A stretch of 64,000 bases of DNA. Origin: Bacteroidales bacterium (GTDB lineage: Bacteria; Bacteroidota; Bacteroidia; Bacteroidales; P3). Numbering within the stretch: position 1 is the stretch's first letter; each line of letters begins with the position of its first letter. The notes beneath the pieces were generated by a model that was not told the origin of the DNA, did not search any database, and saw only the letters and a list, made by a program, of their open reading frames with translations. Location of the stretch: positions 1 through 64,000 of the forward strand of contig JAKSMR010000011.1 in the NCBI GenBank assembly GCA_024400495.1. The letters run 5' to 3'. A program made the translations under genes and the position numbers. Shown one piece after another: positions 45,701 through 53,493 of the stretch.

Positions 45701-47143
45701 CGTGTTGTCGACCGTTCCTCCGGCAAGAATGGTGTTGTTCAGCCCGATGGTGGCGGAGGCGTTCATCTCGTTGGGGTTGAAACCCGAGCCTTCGGCATGA
45801 ACGTTAAGCCCGCTCTGGTAGAGGACCTTGTTGGGAAGAAGTCGGGCTATGTCGATGTGCTCCGAGGATGCGTCGGCTGTGTAGGTGTAGGTCTTGCGTG
45901 TCTCGTTGTATAGCATCGAGCCTTCCACGTTGATCTGGCCGACGGCGCTGTTGAGTGTTGCTGTGGCGTCGAAGTCTTTGATGCGTCCCAGCATCGAGGC
46001 CTGGAGGTTGAACGAGCCCAGGTTCTTCAGCAGGGAAGGCAGCTGGAGCGCTTTGGCTCGGGTTGGGAGTTTTACGGAGCAGATGTCGCTATAGTTGGTG
46101 GTGAACTGATGTATTACGCCGTCGAAATAGGTGGAGTCGATGTAGGGAAGTCCGATTACCGAGCCGTCCACATGCAGCTCTGTGCCTCGTCCGAAGCGCA
46201 CGAGCATATTCTCGGCATACATGGCGGCTACGGGTCCGTGGACGTCGCCTTCGATAAGCACTCGCTCGTCCATGCCCCAAAGGGTGGGAGCCCAATAGGC
46301 TGCGTCGACGAAGCAGCCGACGCTTCCGGGGTGGAATTTCACGGTCATGTCTACGCTATCGACATAGTGGCTCATCGTTTTCCAGCTGCGATAGTTGAGC
46401 AGGGCGTCGATCGTGAGGTCTGTGCTGTCGGTGGCTACATGGAAGTTGGTGGCGCTGATGCCGTGGTTGGAGACGTAGGCGTTGCCGCAGATTTTGTTGA
46501 ACTTGAAGCCACTACGTTCCTCTCCCGAGAAGGACTCTATCTTGCAGGTGATGTGGTCGTTGCAGACGCGGATGTTGCGTATGACGGCGTTGAGGTGGCT
46601 GAACTCCATGCGTTGCACGTCGACGCCGTTCTCGTAGCGGAACACGTGGGGCTTGTCAACACGCAGGTCCATCTTATAATGCACCTCTCGCATACGCAGC
46701 CGTCTTACCTTGACGGTAAACGGCTCGTGGGTTTCGCTCGAGGGCTTGTCGCTTTTGAAATAGTCGGTTATGTACTTGAGGTTGATGCCGTTGGAGTCGG
46801 TGACCAGATGGAAGTAGACGTCTCTCAGCCCTACCCGGTCCAGGTCAAGGACGCCGTCTTTGTAGGGCAGCTTGTTGAAGGAGACGCTGATGCGTCCTGC
46901 GTCGGCGATGGTGTCGCCTTGAGGGTCGATCAGCAGGATGTCGTGCAGCACTACGTGGTCGAAGATGTTGGCGCTGATGGAGCCTATCTTCGCCTTCCCG
47001 CCCCATTCTTTGGAGAAATAGGAGCTGGCTGCCGAGCCGGCAAGGCTCTGCACCACGCTATAGTTCAGCAAGGCAACCACCACGTAGAGCAGCAGGGCCA
47101 TCCAGCCGAAAAAGCGTCCTGTTATCTTCCAAAAGCGTTTCAC
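42707..47143 (-). CDS. tamB: Translocation/assembly module TamB (DUF490)
   Basis: A 1478-residue AsmA-like protein. The N-terminal membrane anchor is about residues 12-35. A very long run of short beta-strands fits a lipid-carrying groove bridging the inner and outer membranes. The C-terminal DUF490 domain has the conserved GSKNIPVQDVIILSGNISNPSINFD near residue 1280 and ends in Lys/Arg. TamB-like proteins move phospholipid and help insert outer-membrane proteins. It heads a tamB-GT9-phosphodiester glycosidase operon. The usual Bacteroidota neighbour tsaD is not divergent here but 10.7 kb away. Confidence 0.93.
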   Translation of the reverse strand: MKRFWKITGRFFGWMALLLYVVVALLNYSVVQSLAGSAASSYFSKEWGGKAKIGSISANIFDHVVLHDILLIDPQGDTIADAGRISVSFNKLPYKDGVLDLDRVGLRDVYFHLVTDSNGINLKYITDYFKSDKPSSETHEPFTVKVRRLRMREVHYKMDLRVDKPHVFRYENGVDVQRMEFSHLNAVIRNIRVCNDHITCKIESFSGEERSGFKFNKICGNAYVSNHGISATNFHVATDSTDLTIDALLNYRSWKTMSHYVDSVDMTVKFHPGSVGCFVDAAYWAPTLWGMDERVLIEGDVHGPVAAMYAENMLVRFGRGTELHVDGSVIGLPYIDSTYFDGVIHQFTTNYSDICSVKLPTRAKALQLPSLLKNLGSFNLQASMLGRIKDFDATATLNSAVGQINVEGSMLYNETRKTYTYTADASSEHIDIARLLPNKVLYQSGLNVHAEGSGFNPNEMNASATIGLNNTILAGGTVDNTMLEAEIKNGQIVANANINDEQNNLNLRCRLRNDSALVALNIKNLDLAMVGMKPNANGTTPQVRSNIDIAMALPESKNIEEATGTVEVSALRYSVGEREVSLDSVNIAMDLDDGMRIIHVGSDVAKVDAEGYFDFSDFGLIVRQFINNYCPTYYNPNAKALSDEELASIADATLSFSAEWKDRRDKLAPILPNIRIAPGTRLMGAYNNAESLKLIARSDSLKVGGLAIAGLAVNGHSIGERYKADIEADAIAMGATELLSNATIGITAHSSEVGLNLNWNDHSDPISKGSLAMLMESDTSGNRVSLLSNNILIKGNPWDVAFSEPITLAKKHLHMGGLSISSQGQEIKASACIMQQPNDSIGLDIHNFALNQINFLLGSTGFNLDGLVNGTVMMTNISETPYVDIKTTVDDCMINEQPLGDANIQSQWDAELQRLNLEFTTLLQTDTLEQQPLVALGYVDLGTPDKDLEFNIDFDGFSLRSIAPLLQSFSSQLEGNLHGNFVVSGSAKMPQLRGDAYIEKASLLVDATGVTYTIDDTISFTNNEILFDNITILDPQKNQALLNGKIRHSHWKDFQIDLALNTRHIMMMNTTAQNANYYGRIFGAAEGTITGTLNALDIKVNAQTRPGSSLTFAVDNKKQVKELGYIMFEDFEANEEREERERNNSALKESGMNYKITADIVITPDLRLTVPMDFGQMYADAAAVANGDLHFETGSATRTTLTGDCEIASGTMGLSLLGLINKDFSISEGSSINFPGSISDATFNVEAIYQQRVNMATLTGADVSSEIGSKNIPVQDVIILSGNISNPSINFDIRLPNVDPSVEEEVFSYIDRSNELDMLNQTLSLLIMNQFYNNTTSSAAGATANGLSAGYSVLANSLGSVVTNMVQFVDVNFNYKSANGLQNEQYNVDISRSWDKFYFESTLGFGTDERKIDGNDNGFTGDVLVGYKMNPQLHLFVFNRSNTNDYTRADLPYKQGLGLKFTKDFDRWRDLFKKKKNR

Positions 47144-47277
47144 GTTATTTATTATATGTTCTTACTTTAATAACGTGCCGTTTGTTCGATTATTGTGTGG
47201 GAATGTAAAATTTATTTTTTTTGCTTTCTGAGGTGGAAAGATGTGTCGTGGATATGATGCAGAAAAAGAATGTTTTA

Positions 47278-47440
47278 TTCGGTATGCGTTCGGCCTGTGT
47301 TCGGCCTGCGTTCGGCTTTCGTTCGGCTTTCGTTCGGCTTGTGTTCGGCCTGCATTCGGCTTTCGTTCGGCTTTTTGCCTGAGTGATGGGACGCTAGGGC
47401 GAGGCAAAGGGTACGCTAGAGGGAGGCAAGCGTAAGGAGA
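47278..47440. repeat. 11-bp-period intergenic array 7 (TTCGGCTTTCG, then ACGCTAG units)
   Basis: TTCGG recurs at 47278, 47289, 47300, 47311, 47322, 47333, 47344, 47355 and 47366, nine units with no slippage. A second part follows in which ACGCTAG appears at 47391 and 47413 (22 bases, two periods) with AGGCAA blocks between. It lies 135 bases upstream of tamB and about 46 bases before the tRNA-Leu -7 box. No gene in 47144-47563. Confidence 0.9.
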
Positions 47441-47463
47441 ATAGGGGAGGGAAAAGATTTTTT

Positions 47464-47493
47464 TTGCCATGTGAGAAAAAGTGCGTACCTTTG
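47464..47493 (+). promoter_or_regulatory. Promoter of tRNA-Leu(TAG)
   Basis: -33 TTG at 47464-47466 and -7 TACCTTTG at 47486-47493, spacer 19, about 70 bases before the mature tRNA start. Confidence 0.7.
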
Positions 47494-47563
47494 CAGTCGA
47501 TTTTTGAACTACCGAAACGGCAGAATAACACACCCGAACATCACGGCAGCGATTAAGAATCAA

Positions 47564-47644
47564 GCGGATATGGCGTAATGGTAGCCGCGCCAGACTTAGG
47601 ATCTGGTTCCTCACGGAGTGGGAGTTCGAGTCTCCCTATCCGCA
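47564..47644 (+). tRNA. tRNA-Leu(TAG)
   Basis: Acceptor GCGGATA pairs with TATCCGC. The anticodon stem CCAGA/TCTGG encloses loop CTTAGGA with anticodon TAG, and there is a long variable arm as in class II tRNAs. No CCA encoded. Confidence 0.95.
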
Positions 47645-47652
47645 CTAAAAAT

Positions 47653-47685
47653 AGAGTCGCTCACCTGCGGCTCTTAATTTTTTTT
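47653..47685 (+). terminator. Terminator of tRNA-Leu(TAG)
   Basis: AGAGTCGC pairs with GCGGCTCT around a six-base loop, followed by TTAA and a long T-run. It ends less than 10 bases before the ATG of the next gene. Confidence 0.85.
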
Positions 47686-47692
47686 TATTGGA

Positions 47693-48967
47693 ATGAAAAC
47701 CCTCAGACGAACCATAACGCTCCTTCTCCTTCTTTCGTTGGCTTTGAAGGCTTCTGCAACCTATCTCCTCATCCCTATGGACGATAGCCAGAAGAACCAT
47801 CTGAAGGCCTACGGCGTCGCCTACTGGGCTCTGGAACGGGAGGTGGAAGTGACGTGGCTGCTGAACTATCGGGGCGGCACGTTCATGATGAAACATGCCG
47901 ACAGGCTGGAGCGCGAATGCCGTCTGCGTGGCGTTTCGTGCGAGGCTATAGCCGACGGACAGTCTTCGGCAATCCTCTCGCAGATTGCTGATCCTTCGGT
48001 GAATATGGATGCTGTCAAGCTGCAGAAAGCCCCCAAGATTGCTGTCTATTCACCTAAAAGCAAACTCCCTTGGGACGATGCCGTGACGCTTGTGATGTCC
48101 TATGCCGAGATACCTTACGACGTGGTTTATGACGAGGAGCTGATTTCTGGCGTCCTTCCCACGTACGACTGGCTGCATCTTCACCACGAGGATTTTACGG
48201 GGCAGTATGGCAAATTCTGGGCCAATTATCGCAACCAGCAATGGTACATAGAAGATGTTCGCAATCAGGAGGCTATGGCTCACAAACTGGGCTACGCCAA
48301 GGTGTCGGAGCTCAAGCTTGCTGTGGCCAAGAAGATCCGTGATTTCGTGGCAGGCGGAGGGTTTCTCTTTGCTATGTGCTCGGCGCCCGACAGCTACGAC
48401 GTCGCTCTGGCTTCGGAGAACGTCGATATATGTGATGTGATGTTCGATGGCGACCCGATGCATCCTAACGCACAAGCCCAGCTCGACTATAGCAAGTGCT
48501 TTGCTTTCAAAGACTTCCGTATCAGTACCAATCCTTCTGAATACGAGATCTCTTCGATCGATATCGACCAACGCTCGCGTATGAAGGTCGTCAACGAGAA
48601 GAACGATTTCTTCACCCTCTTCGAGTTCTCGGCCAAATGGGATTGGGTCCCTACCATGCTTACCCAGAACCACACCCGTATCATCCACGGTTTCATGGGG
48701 CAGACGACGGCTTTCAGGAAACAGTACGTAAAGAGCGGAGCCGTAATTCTTGCCGAGAACAAGGAACTAGGCGAAGTGCGCTATCTGCATGGCGATTACG
48801 GCAAAGGCACTTGGACGTTCCTCGGCGGGCACGATCCCGAGGACTACAGCCACTTCGTGGGCGATCCGCCGACCGATCTCTCGCTCTATCCCAATTCGCC
48901 GGGATATCGCTTGATATTGAATAATATACTCTTCCCTGCGGCAAAGAAAGAGAAGCATAAAACTTGA
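47693..48967 (+). CDS. Secreted protein often labelled asparagine synthetase B; GATase1-like
   Basis: A 424-residue protein with a signal peptide (cleavage near KASA, residue 23) followed by YLLIPMDDSQKNHLKAYG. Proteins like this are labelled asparagine synthetase B in Bacteroidota databases, but I see neither the N-terminal Cys of a class II glutaminase nor a PP-loop. The GGGFLFAMCSAPDSYD motif near residue 220 looks instead like the nucleophile-elbow region of a class I glutamine-amidotransferase-like (ThuA-type) fold, and HGDYGKGTWTFLGGHDPEDY is near the end. Function unknown. The ATG is just after a terminator T-run, and it may share a transcript with the propeller gene 45 bases downstream. 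Confidence 0.75.
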   Translation: MKTLRRTITLLLLLSLALKASATYLLIPMDDSQKNHLKAYGVAYWALEREVEVTWLLNYRGGTFMMKHADRLERECRLRGVSCEAIADGQSSAILSQIADPSVNMDAVKLQKAPKIAVYSPKSKLPWDDAVTLVMSYAEIPYDVVYDEELISGVLPTYDWLHLHHEDFTGQYGKFWANYRNQQWYIEDVRNQEAMAHKLGYAKVSELKLAVAKKIRDFVAGGGFLFAMCSAPDSYDVALASENVDICDVMFDGDPMHPNAQAQLDYSKCFAFKDFRISTNPSEYEISSIDIDQRSRMKVVNEKNDFFTLFEFSAKWDWVPTMLTQNHTRIIHGFMGQTTAFRKQYVKSGAVILAENKELGEVRYLHGDYGKGTWTFLGGHDPEDYSHFVGDPPTDLSLYPNSPGYRLILNNILFPAAKKEKHKT

Positions 48968-49012
48968 TTCTTTTCGTAATAAAATCCCTTCTTCAGATAC
49001 TAATTATTTGTA

Positions 49013-50455
49013 ATGAGATATAAAAAGCTTTTCCTATTCCTCGTCCTGATGCCTTTCCTCGCAAAGGCCCAGTTGTGGCAGACCTACGATATGTCCAACT
49101 CGGAGATTAGCGGCAACACCATCCTCGCGATCACTACCGACAAGAAGGACGCAAAATGGGTCGGAACCAACCTCGGACTCTGCCGGCTGCAGAGCAAGAC
49201 GTGGACCGACTATGCCGATTTCAACGACAAACTCAAGGACCAGTTCGTCAACTGCCTTACGGTAGACAATCGTGGCGTCCTTTGGATCGGTACCGACGAC
49301 TATGGCGTGATTGAGTTCAACGGCAGCACTTTCAATGAGCATACGGCTGAGGTGAAGCGGTTGGGAATGAAGTTTATCCGCGCCATTGCTGTCGACAAGA
49401 ACGATGTGAAATGGATTGGCGTCACCCTTGGCGGCCTGGTGAAATACAACGGCAAGACGTGGGACAAATATACGCAGGACAATTCGGGTCTGCTCTCCGA
49501 CTTCATCCTCTGCGTAGCCATTGACCGTCAGAACAATAAGTGGATCGGGACCAATGACGGACTCTGCGTCTTCGACGATGCACATTGGACCAACTTCACG
49601 ACAAAAAACTCGGGCCTTCCCCACAATATCGTTCCCTCTATCGTGATTGACAAGGCCGGCAACAAATGGCTGGGAACCCTCGGCGGTCTGTGCAAGTTCG
49701 ACGGCACCAATTGGAAGGTCTTCAACACACAGAACAGCCCCATACCTAGCGATCAGGTAAACTGGCTCACGCTCGACGCCAACGGAACGATCTGGATAGC
49801 TACCAATAACGGAGTGGCCTGCTTCGACGGTAAGAGCAACTGGCGTGTCTATCCCGCCCGCAAAGGCGAGCTGGCGACAAAAACTGTCCATAATGTCGTG
49901 GTCGATGCCCAAGGGCACAAATGGTTCGGGACCGACTTCAAAGGCCTCTGCCGTTATTCGGGTCAGGTGATTTCTGGAATGGTGAGAGACGATAAAGGCA
50001 AGCCCAAGAGCGGAATTACGGTCGAATTTGCCGGAAAGACTGCTGTTACCGACGAGCAAGGGAAGTATTCCTTCGAGGTGGCAAGCGGAACTTCGGGCGT
50101 CCTGAAGCCGCAGCTCGAGGGCTATGAATGTACCCCTGCCCAAATGGAGATAAACGCCATCAAGGCTTTCTCCTTCAATAGAGACTTCATCGTTTCTGGC
50201 GGAATGATGGCAAAAGGCAATTCTACGGAGAAGGTGATGGTTACCCCCTATCTTGCCGAAGGTTACATAACCGTTTCGATGGAAAGCCCTGTTGCCGAAG
50301 TAGAGTTTGTTGATGCTCAAGGAAATACGGTCCGTACCATACCTCAATATAAGAACGGGGCGAAAATCACTATCACCAAGATGCCTCGCATCAACTATAC
50401 TATGTACATACGTACAGCAAAGGGAGAAAAGAGTCTTAAATTTAACTTGAAATAA
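49013..50455 (+). CDS. Secreted two-component-regulator-type propeller protein, no kinase
   Basis: A 480-residue protein with a signal peptide (ending AKAQ, residue 19). Repeated units containing KWVGT, LWIGT, KWIGV, KWIGT, KWLGT and IWIAT, about 43 residues apart, form a seven-blade-like Reg_prop propeller over residues 20-320. A carboxypeptidase-regulatory-like domain (GMVRDDKGKPKSGITVEF) follows, then a C-terminal strand region ending SLKFNLK. These propellers normally form the periplasmic sensor of hybrid two-component systems; here no membrane segment or kinase follows. msrA starts five bases downstream. Confidence 0.85.
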   Translation: MRYKKLFLFLVLMPFLAKAQLWQTYDMSNSEISGNTILAITTDKKDAKWVGTNLGLCRLQSKTWTDYADFNDKLKDQFVNCLTVDNRGVLWIGTDDYGVIEFNGSTFNEHTAEVKRLGMKFIRAIAVDKNDVKWIGVTLGGLVKYNGKTWDKYTQDNSGLLSDFILCVAIDRQNNKWIGTNDGLCVFDDAHWTNFTTKNSGLPHNIVPSIVIDKAGNKWLGTLGGLCKFDGTNWKVFNTQNSPIPSDQVNWLTLDANGTIWIATNNGVACFDGKSNWRVYPARKGELATKTVHNVVVDAQGHKWFGTDFKGLCRYSGQVISGMVRDDKGKPKSGITVEFAGKTAVTDEQGKYSFEVASGTSGVLKPQLEGYECTPAQMEINAIKAFSFNRDFIVSGGMMAKGNSTEKVMVTPYLAEGYITVSMESPVAEVEFVDAQGNTVRTIPQYKNGAKITITKMPRINYTMYIRTAKGEKSLKFNLK

Positions 50456-50460
50456 GGAAT

Positions 50461-50973
50461 ATGAACGAACGCGTGATATATCTGGCTGGCGGTTGCTATT
50501 GGGGAACCGAGCATTTTATGAAGCAGATCGATGGTGTGATCGACACAACTGTAGGTTTTGCCAACGGAAACTGCGAGAATCCGACCTACGAACAGGTCTG
50601 CCAACACACCACAGGCTTTGCTGAAACGGTAAAGGTTGTCTATGATGCCGACAAGGTTTCTCTGCCCTTCCTTCTTGACCTGTATTACAAGATCATCGAT
50701 CCTACGGCTGTCAACCATCAGGGCGAGGATTTTGGCGACCAATATCGTACTGGTGTCTACTATACCGATGAGGCAGAACGTCCCGTCATCGAGGCTTCTA
50801 TCAAGGACTTGTCCCAGTATTATGAGGCTCCTATCGCCATAGAGGTCCTCCCTCTTCGTAACTACTATCCCGCCCACGAGGCTCATCAGGATTATCTCGA
50901 CAAGAATCCGAAGGGTTATTGCCACGTGAGTCTCGAGCTGTTCGCTATGGCTCGCAAGGCAAAGGAGAAATAA
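50461..50973 (+). CDS. msrA: Peptide methionine-S-sulfoxide reductase MsrA
   Basis: A 170-residue enzyme that reduces methionine-S-oxide in proteins. The catalytic C12 is in LAGGCYWGTEH, where most MsrA have GCFWG; the Phe-to-Tyr change is tolerated in the family. DPTAVNHQGEDFGDQYRTGVYY is the second signature. No signal peptide and no MsrB domain. It ends a three-gene rightward unit and faces the VWA gene across a shared terminator. Confidence 0.95.
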   Translation: MNERVIYLAGGCYWGTEHFMKQIDGVIDTTVGFANGNCENPTYEQVCQHTTGFAETVKVVYDADKVSLPFLLDLYYKIIDPTAVNHQGEDFGDQYRTGVYYTDEAERPVIEASIKDLSQYYEAPIAIEVLPLRNYYPAHEAHQDYLDKNPKGYCHVSLELFAMARKAKEK

Positions 50974-50998
50974 TATCCGACAAATATCGTTTGACAGA

Positions 50999-51027
50999 AA
51001 AGGTCGGGACTGAGCGTCTCGACCTTT
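50999..51027. terminator. Bidirectional terminator between msrA and the VWA gene
   Basis: AAAGGTCGGGAC (50999-51010) pairs with GTCTCGACCTTT (51016-51027) through 12 pairs including one G-U, with a five-base loop. There is T-richness on the right and A-richness on the left, so it can serve both converging genes. Confidence 0.85.
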
Positions 51028-51055
51028 ATTGTCTGTCTTTATATTTCTATCTGCT

Positions 51056-52609
51056 CTATAGATGCAGACGGATTCCGAAGGTGGTGGGGATCTCGAAGCC
51101 GATGGCTTTGGAAGCGCCAGGACGGATGTCGAACTGGATGTCGACCTTGTTGGCGATAGAGAGTTCGATGCCGGCGAGCGCGTTAATGCCCAGCTTGCCT
51201 TTGCCGGATGTGCAGTCAATACCTAACGAGAGTCCGCCGCCGGCAAGCCAGCTCAGACGCAGTTTCCCGCTTTCGCTGATAATGTCCTGATAGGCGACGT
51301 TGCCTGCGAGTTCGATCACGTTATGACGGATTTTCTGGTTGTAGTTCTCGCTAGTGCTGTCGGTTTCTTTGATGCTCTTTCTCATCAGTCCGAGATCGGC
51401 CATAAGGGCGAGGTGGTTGCATTGGCGTTTTGCTGTTGCTCCCCAGATTCCCTGGCCGAGGCCGAGGTTGATGCCGTAGCTGTTTTGGCAGCCTTGGAGG
51501 AAAGCGCTTTGTGTGCGTTCTTTCTTTTCGGTTTTCTTGGGCTCGTCTTTTGTTGCGGATTCGTTATCGTCGCAGTTCAGCACCCAACGGACTTTTCCTT
51601 GGTAACCCATGGGGATGTAGCAGTAGATGTTCTGCCAGCGACGGATGAGCTGAGCGGAGAGATTGGTGAAGAGGTCGTTGATTTCCTTGATGTTGCCTTC
51701 GATGAAGTGACGATTGTCGTTGGTGGCCAGCAGTTTGAGTTGGTCGAATTCCTGCTGCGACACTTCGTCGCCTTTGACGGCAATAACGTAGCTTTCGAGT
51801 TTTACGTCTTTGATGGTTTTGCCGTCGACGTAGTTCTTTTTCACGAAGTTGAAATAGTCTTGAGGACCGCCGATGTTGCGATCCATCGAGGCGTTGTCGT
51901 AGCCGTCGGTAAAGGAGACCATGAATGCTCCTCCAAGGGCGTCTTTCATGGTGGAAGCGTAGTTGTCGATCATCTCACCTCCGCGATGCATAGCCATATA
52001 GAGGCGGGTGATGTCGTCCATGGTGAGGTTGTTGATGAAGGATGTGAGCTTGTCTTCGTTCTCGGTAGTGAGGGGAACGATGTCGAAAGGATTCATCCGG
52101 GAGTTGAAACCTACGATACCAACGTAGATGTTGCCCTTGTAGGCTGAAGCCTGAGCGAGGTTCTGTATGAAGGAGATGGCGCTCTTCTTCACTCGTGCGA
52201 AGTCGGAGCCGAGGGAGCTGCTGCAGTCGAGGACGAGCATGACTACCATGGAGCGGTCCTGGGAGAATCCCTGTTCTCCGTTGCGCACTTCGGTACGTCT
52301 CACCCATCGTCCGTCGCTTTCGCTATAGGTGAAGAAATTGAGTCCTTTGCTGAAGTTTGCGGGGCAGGTGGTGGTGGCGTCGGTAAAGGTGAACACTACC
52401 GATCCGTTGTCTTCGGTTCCTTGATGGGTCTTCCCCTCGTTGGCGAAATGGATTCCCGATCCGCGTGGGTTGTTCAGCGAGAAAGTCCAGTTCTTTGCAT
52501 TGGGAACATAGGTTCCTTCGATGTAGTAGCTTGCCTCGTTGATGTCGTTCTGAGCGAAAGCCCAGGTGGCGCAGAAAAGCGCTGCAAGCGTGAGAATTAG
52601 CTTTTTCAT
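51056..52609 (-). CDS. Secreted VWA protein with C-terminal barrel-like domain
   Basis: A 517-residue protein: signal peptide (MKKLILTLAALFCATWAFAQ), a beta-rich N-terminal region (about 25-110), a von Willebrand A domain starting at about 120, and a barrel-like C-terminal part from about 380 to the end. The MIDAS site is intact: D128-x-S130-x-S132 in VLDCSSS, T201 and D235 in FTDGYDN, so it can bind metal and a protein ligand. The tail has alternating strands (GINLGLGQG, KVDIQFDIRPG) and ends FGIRLHL like an outer-membrane protein. I do not recognise this fusion as a named family. It is a single-gene unit. Confidence 0.8.
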   Translation of the reverse strand: MKKLILTLAALFCATWAFAQNDINEASYYIEGTYVPNAKNWTFSLNNPRGSGIHFANEGKTHQGTEDNGSVVFTFTDATTTCPANFSKGLNFFTYSESDGRWVRRTEVRNGEQGFSQDRSMVVMLVLDCSSSLGSDFARVKKSAISFIQNLAQASAYKGNIYVGIVGFNSRMNPFDIVPLTTENEDKLTSFINNLTMDDITRLYMAMHRGGEMIDNYASTMKDALGGAFMVSFTDGYDNASMDRNIGGPQDYFNFVKKNYVDGKTIKDVKLESYVIAVKGDEVSQQEFDQLKLLATNDNRHFIEGNIKEINDLFTNLSAQLIRRWQNIYCYIPMGYQGKVRWVLNCDDNESATKDEPKKTEKKERTQSAFLQGCQNSYGINLGLGQGIWGATAKRQCNHLALMADLGLMRKSIKETDSTSENYNQKIRHNVIELAGNVAYQDIISESGKLRLSWLAGGGLSLGIDCTSGKGKLGINALAGIELSIANKVDIQFDIRPGASKAIGFEIPTTFGIRLHL

Positions 52610-52723
52610 GATGTTATTTCAGATATGTATTTTTTCGGTTTGCTCTAAATATATAACGCAGAAATAAGGGAAATAGTATGGGATGGTTGAAAAAATCCTT
52701 GTGCTTACATCCATACTATCTCC

Positions 52724-52822
52724 TAGGCTCCCATCAAGGTCGCTCTAGCCAGAGTCTAGCGTCGTCGCAGCCGGCAGAAAAAGGGAGTCTGCCTGCTAGC
52801 TAGACTCTGGTTGGACGGGAGC
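52724..52822. repeat. 11-bp-period intergenic array 8 (TAGCCAGAGTC type, with inverted repeat)
   Basis: Blocks starting TAGG, CAAG, TAGC, TAGC, CAGC, AAAA, TGCC, TAGA and TGGA occur every 11 bases from 52724 to 52812. Units are more diverged than in other arrays. CCAGAGTCTAGC at 52749-52760 is the exact reverse complement of 52799-52810. It lies 115 bases upstream of the VWA gene and 32 bases after the FAH gene stop. Confidence 0.6.
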
Positions 52823-52853
52823 GGATAGGTGGCTTTACCCTCTTATGGCTCTG

Positions 52854-53471
52854 CTATTTGATTCGGCAGGTGAGGAGCTGACGGCCTTCAAGGAATCCTT
52901 CGAGCGTATCGCCGATCTGAACAGGACCAACGCCGGCGGGAGTTCCGGTATAGATGAGGTCCCCGGTCTTGAGGGTCATGAACTTGGAGATGTTCGAGAT
53001 CAGATGGTTGATGTTGAAGACCAGCTTGTTGGTATTCCCGTGCTGCACTTCTACTCCGTTCTTGAGAAGATAGAAGTCGAGGTTGTTGGCGTCTTTCCCG
53101 AGCTCTTCGAGAGGAACGAAGTCGCTTAGTACTGCCGATCCGTCGAAGCCTTTGCTCACAGCCCAGGGCTGTCCGGCAGCTTTGGCTTTGGCCTGGAGGT
53201 CGCGGGCTGTGAAGTCGATACCGAGGGCTACGGAGGTGTAGTATTTGGGAGCGAAGCGCTCTTCGATGCTCTTGCCGAGCTTTTCGATACGTACCACTAC
53301 CTCGATCTCGTGGTGGATCTCGGTACTGAAATCAGGATAGAAGAAAGGCATATTCTTCTGCAGCATGGCACTGTCGGGTTTGAGGAAGAATACGGGTTCC
53401 GAAGGAGGTTTGGCTGCGCCCATTTCGATGGCGTGGTCAACATAATTCTTTGCTACACAGAGTATTTTCAT
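52854..53471 (-). CDS. Fumarylacetoacetate hydrolase family protein
   Basis: A 205-residue enzyme of the FAH superfamily. It begins at the minimal core (MKILCVAKNYVDHAIEMG), with the metal-binding HHEIEVVVRI near residue 54, GIDFTARDLQ, and the closing DLIYTGTPAGVGPVQIGD. Such short members act as acylpyruvate hydrolases or oxaloacetate decarboxylases; the substrate cannot be read from sequence. It follows the PorE-like gene by 22 bases, so is at the end of the tsaD operon. Confidence 0.9.
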   Translation of the reverse strand: MKILCVAKNYVDHAIEMGAAKPPSEPVFFLKPDSAMLQKNMPFFYPDFSTEIHHEIEVVVRIEKLGKSIEERFAPKYYTSVALGIDFTARDLQAKAKAAGQPWAVSKGFDGSAVLSDFVPLEELGKDANNLDFYLLKNGVEVQHGNTNKLVFNINHLISNISKFMTLKTGDLIYTGTPAGVGPVQIGDTLEGFLEGRQLLTCRIK

Positions 53472-53493
53472 GATTTTAGATTATTTTTTTCGA

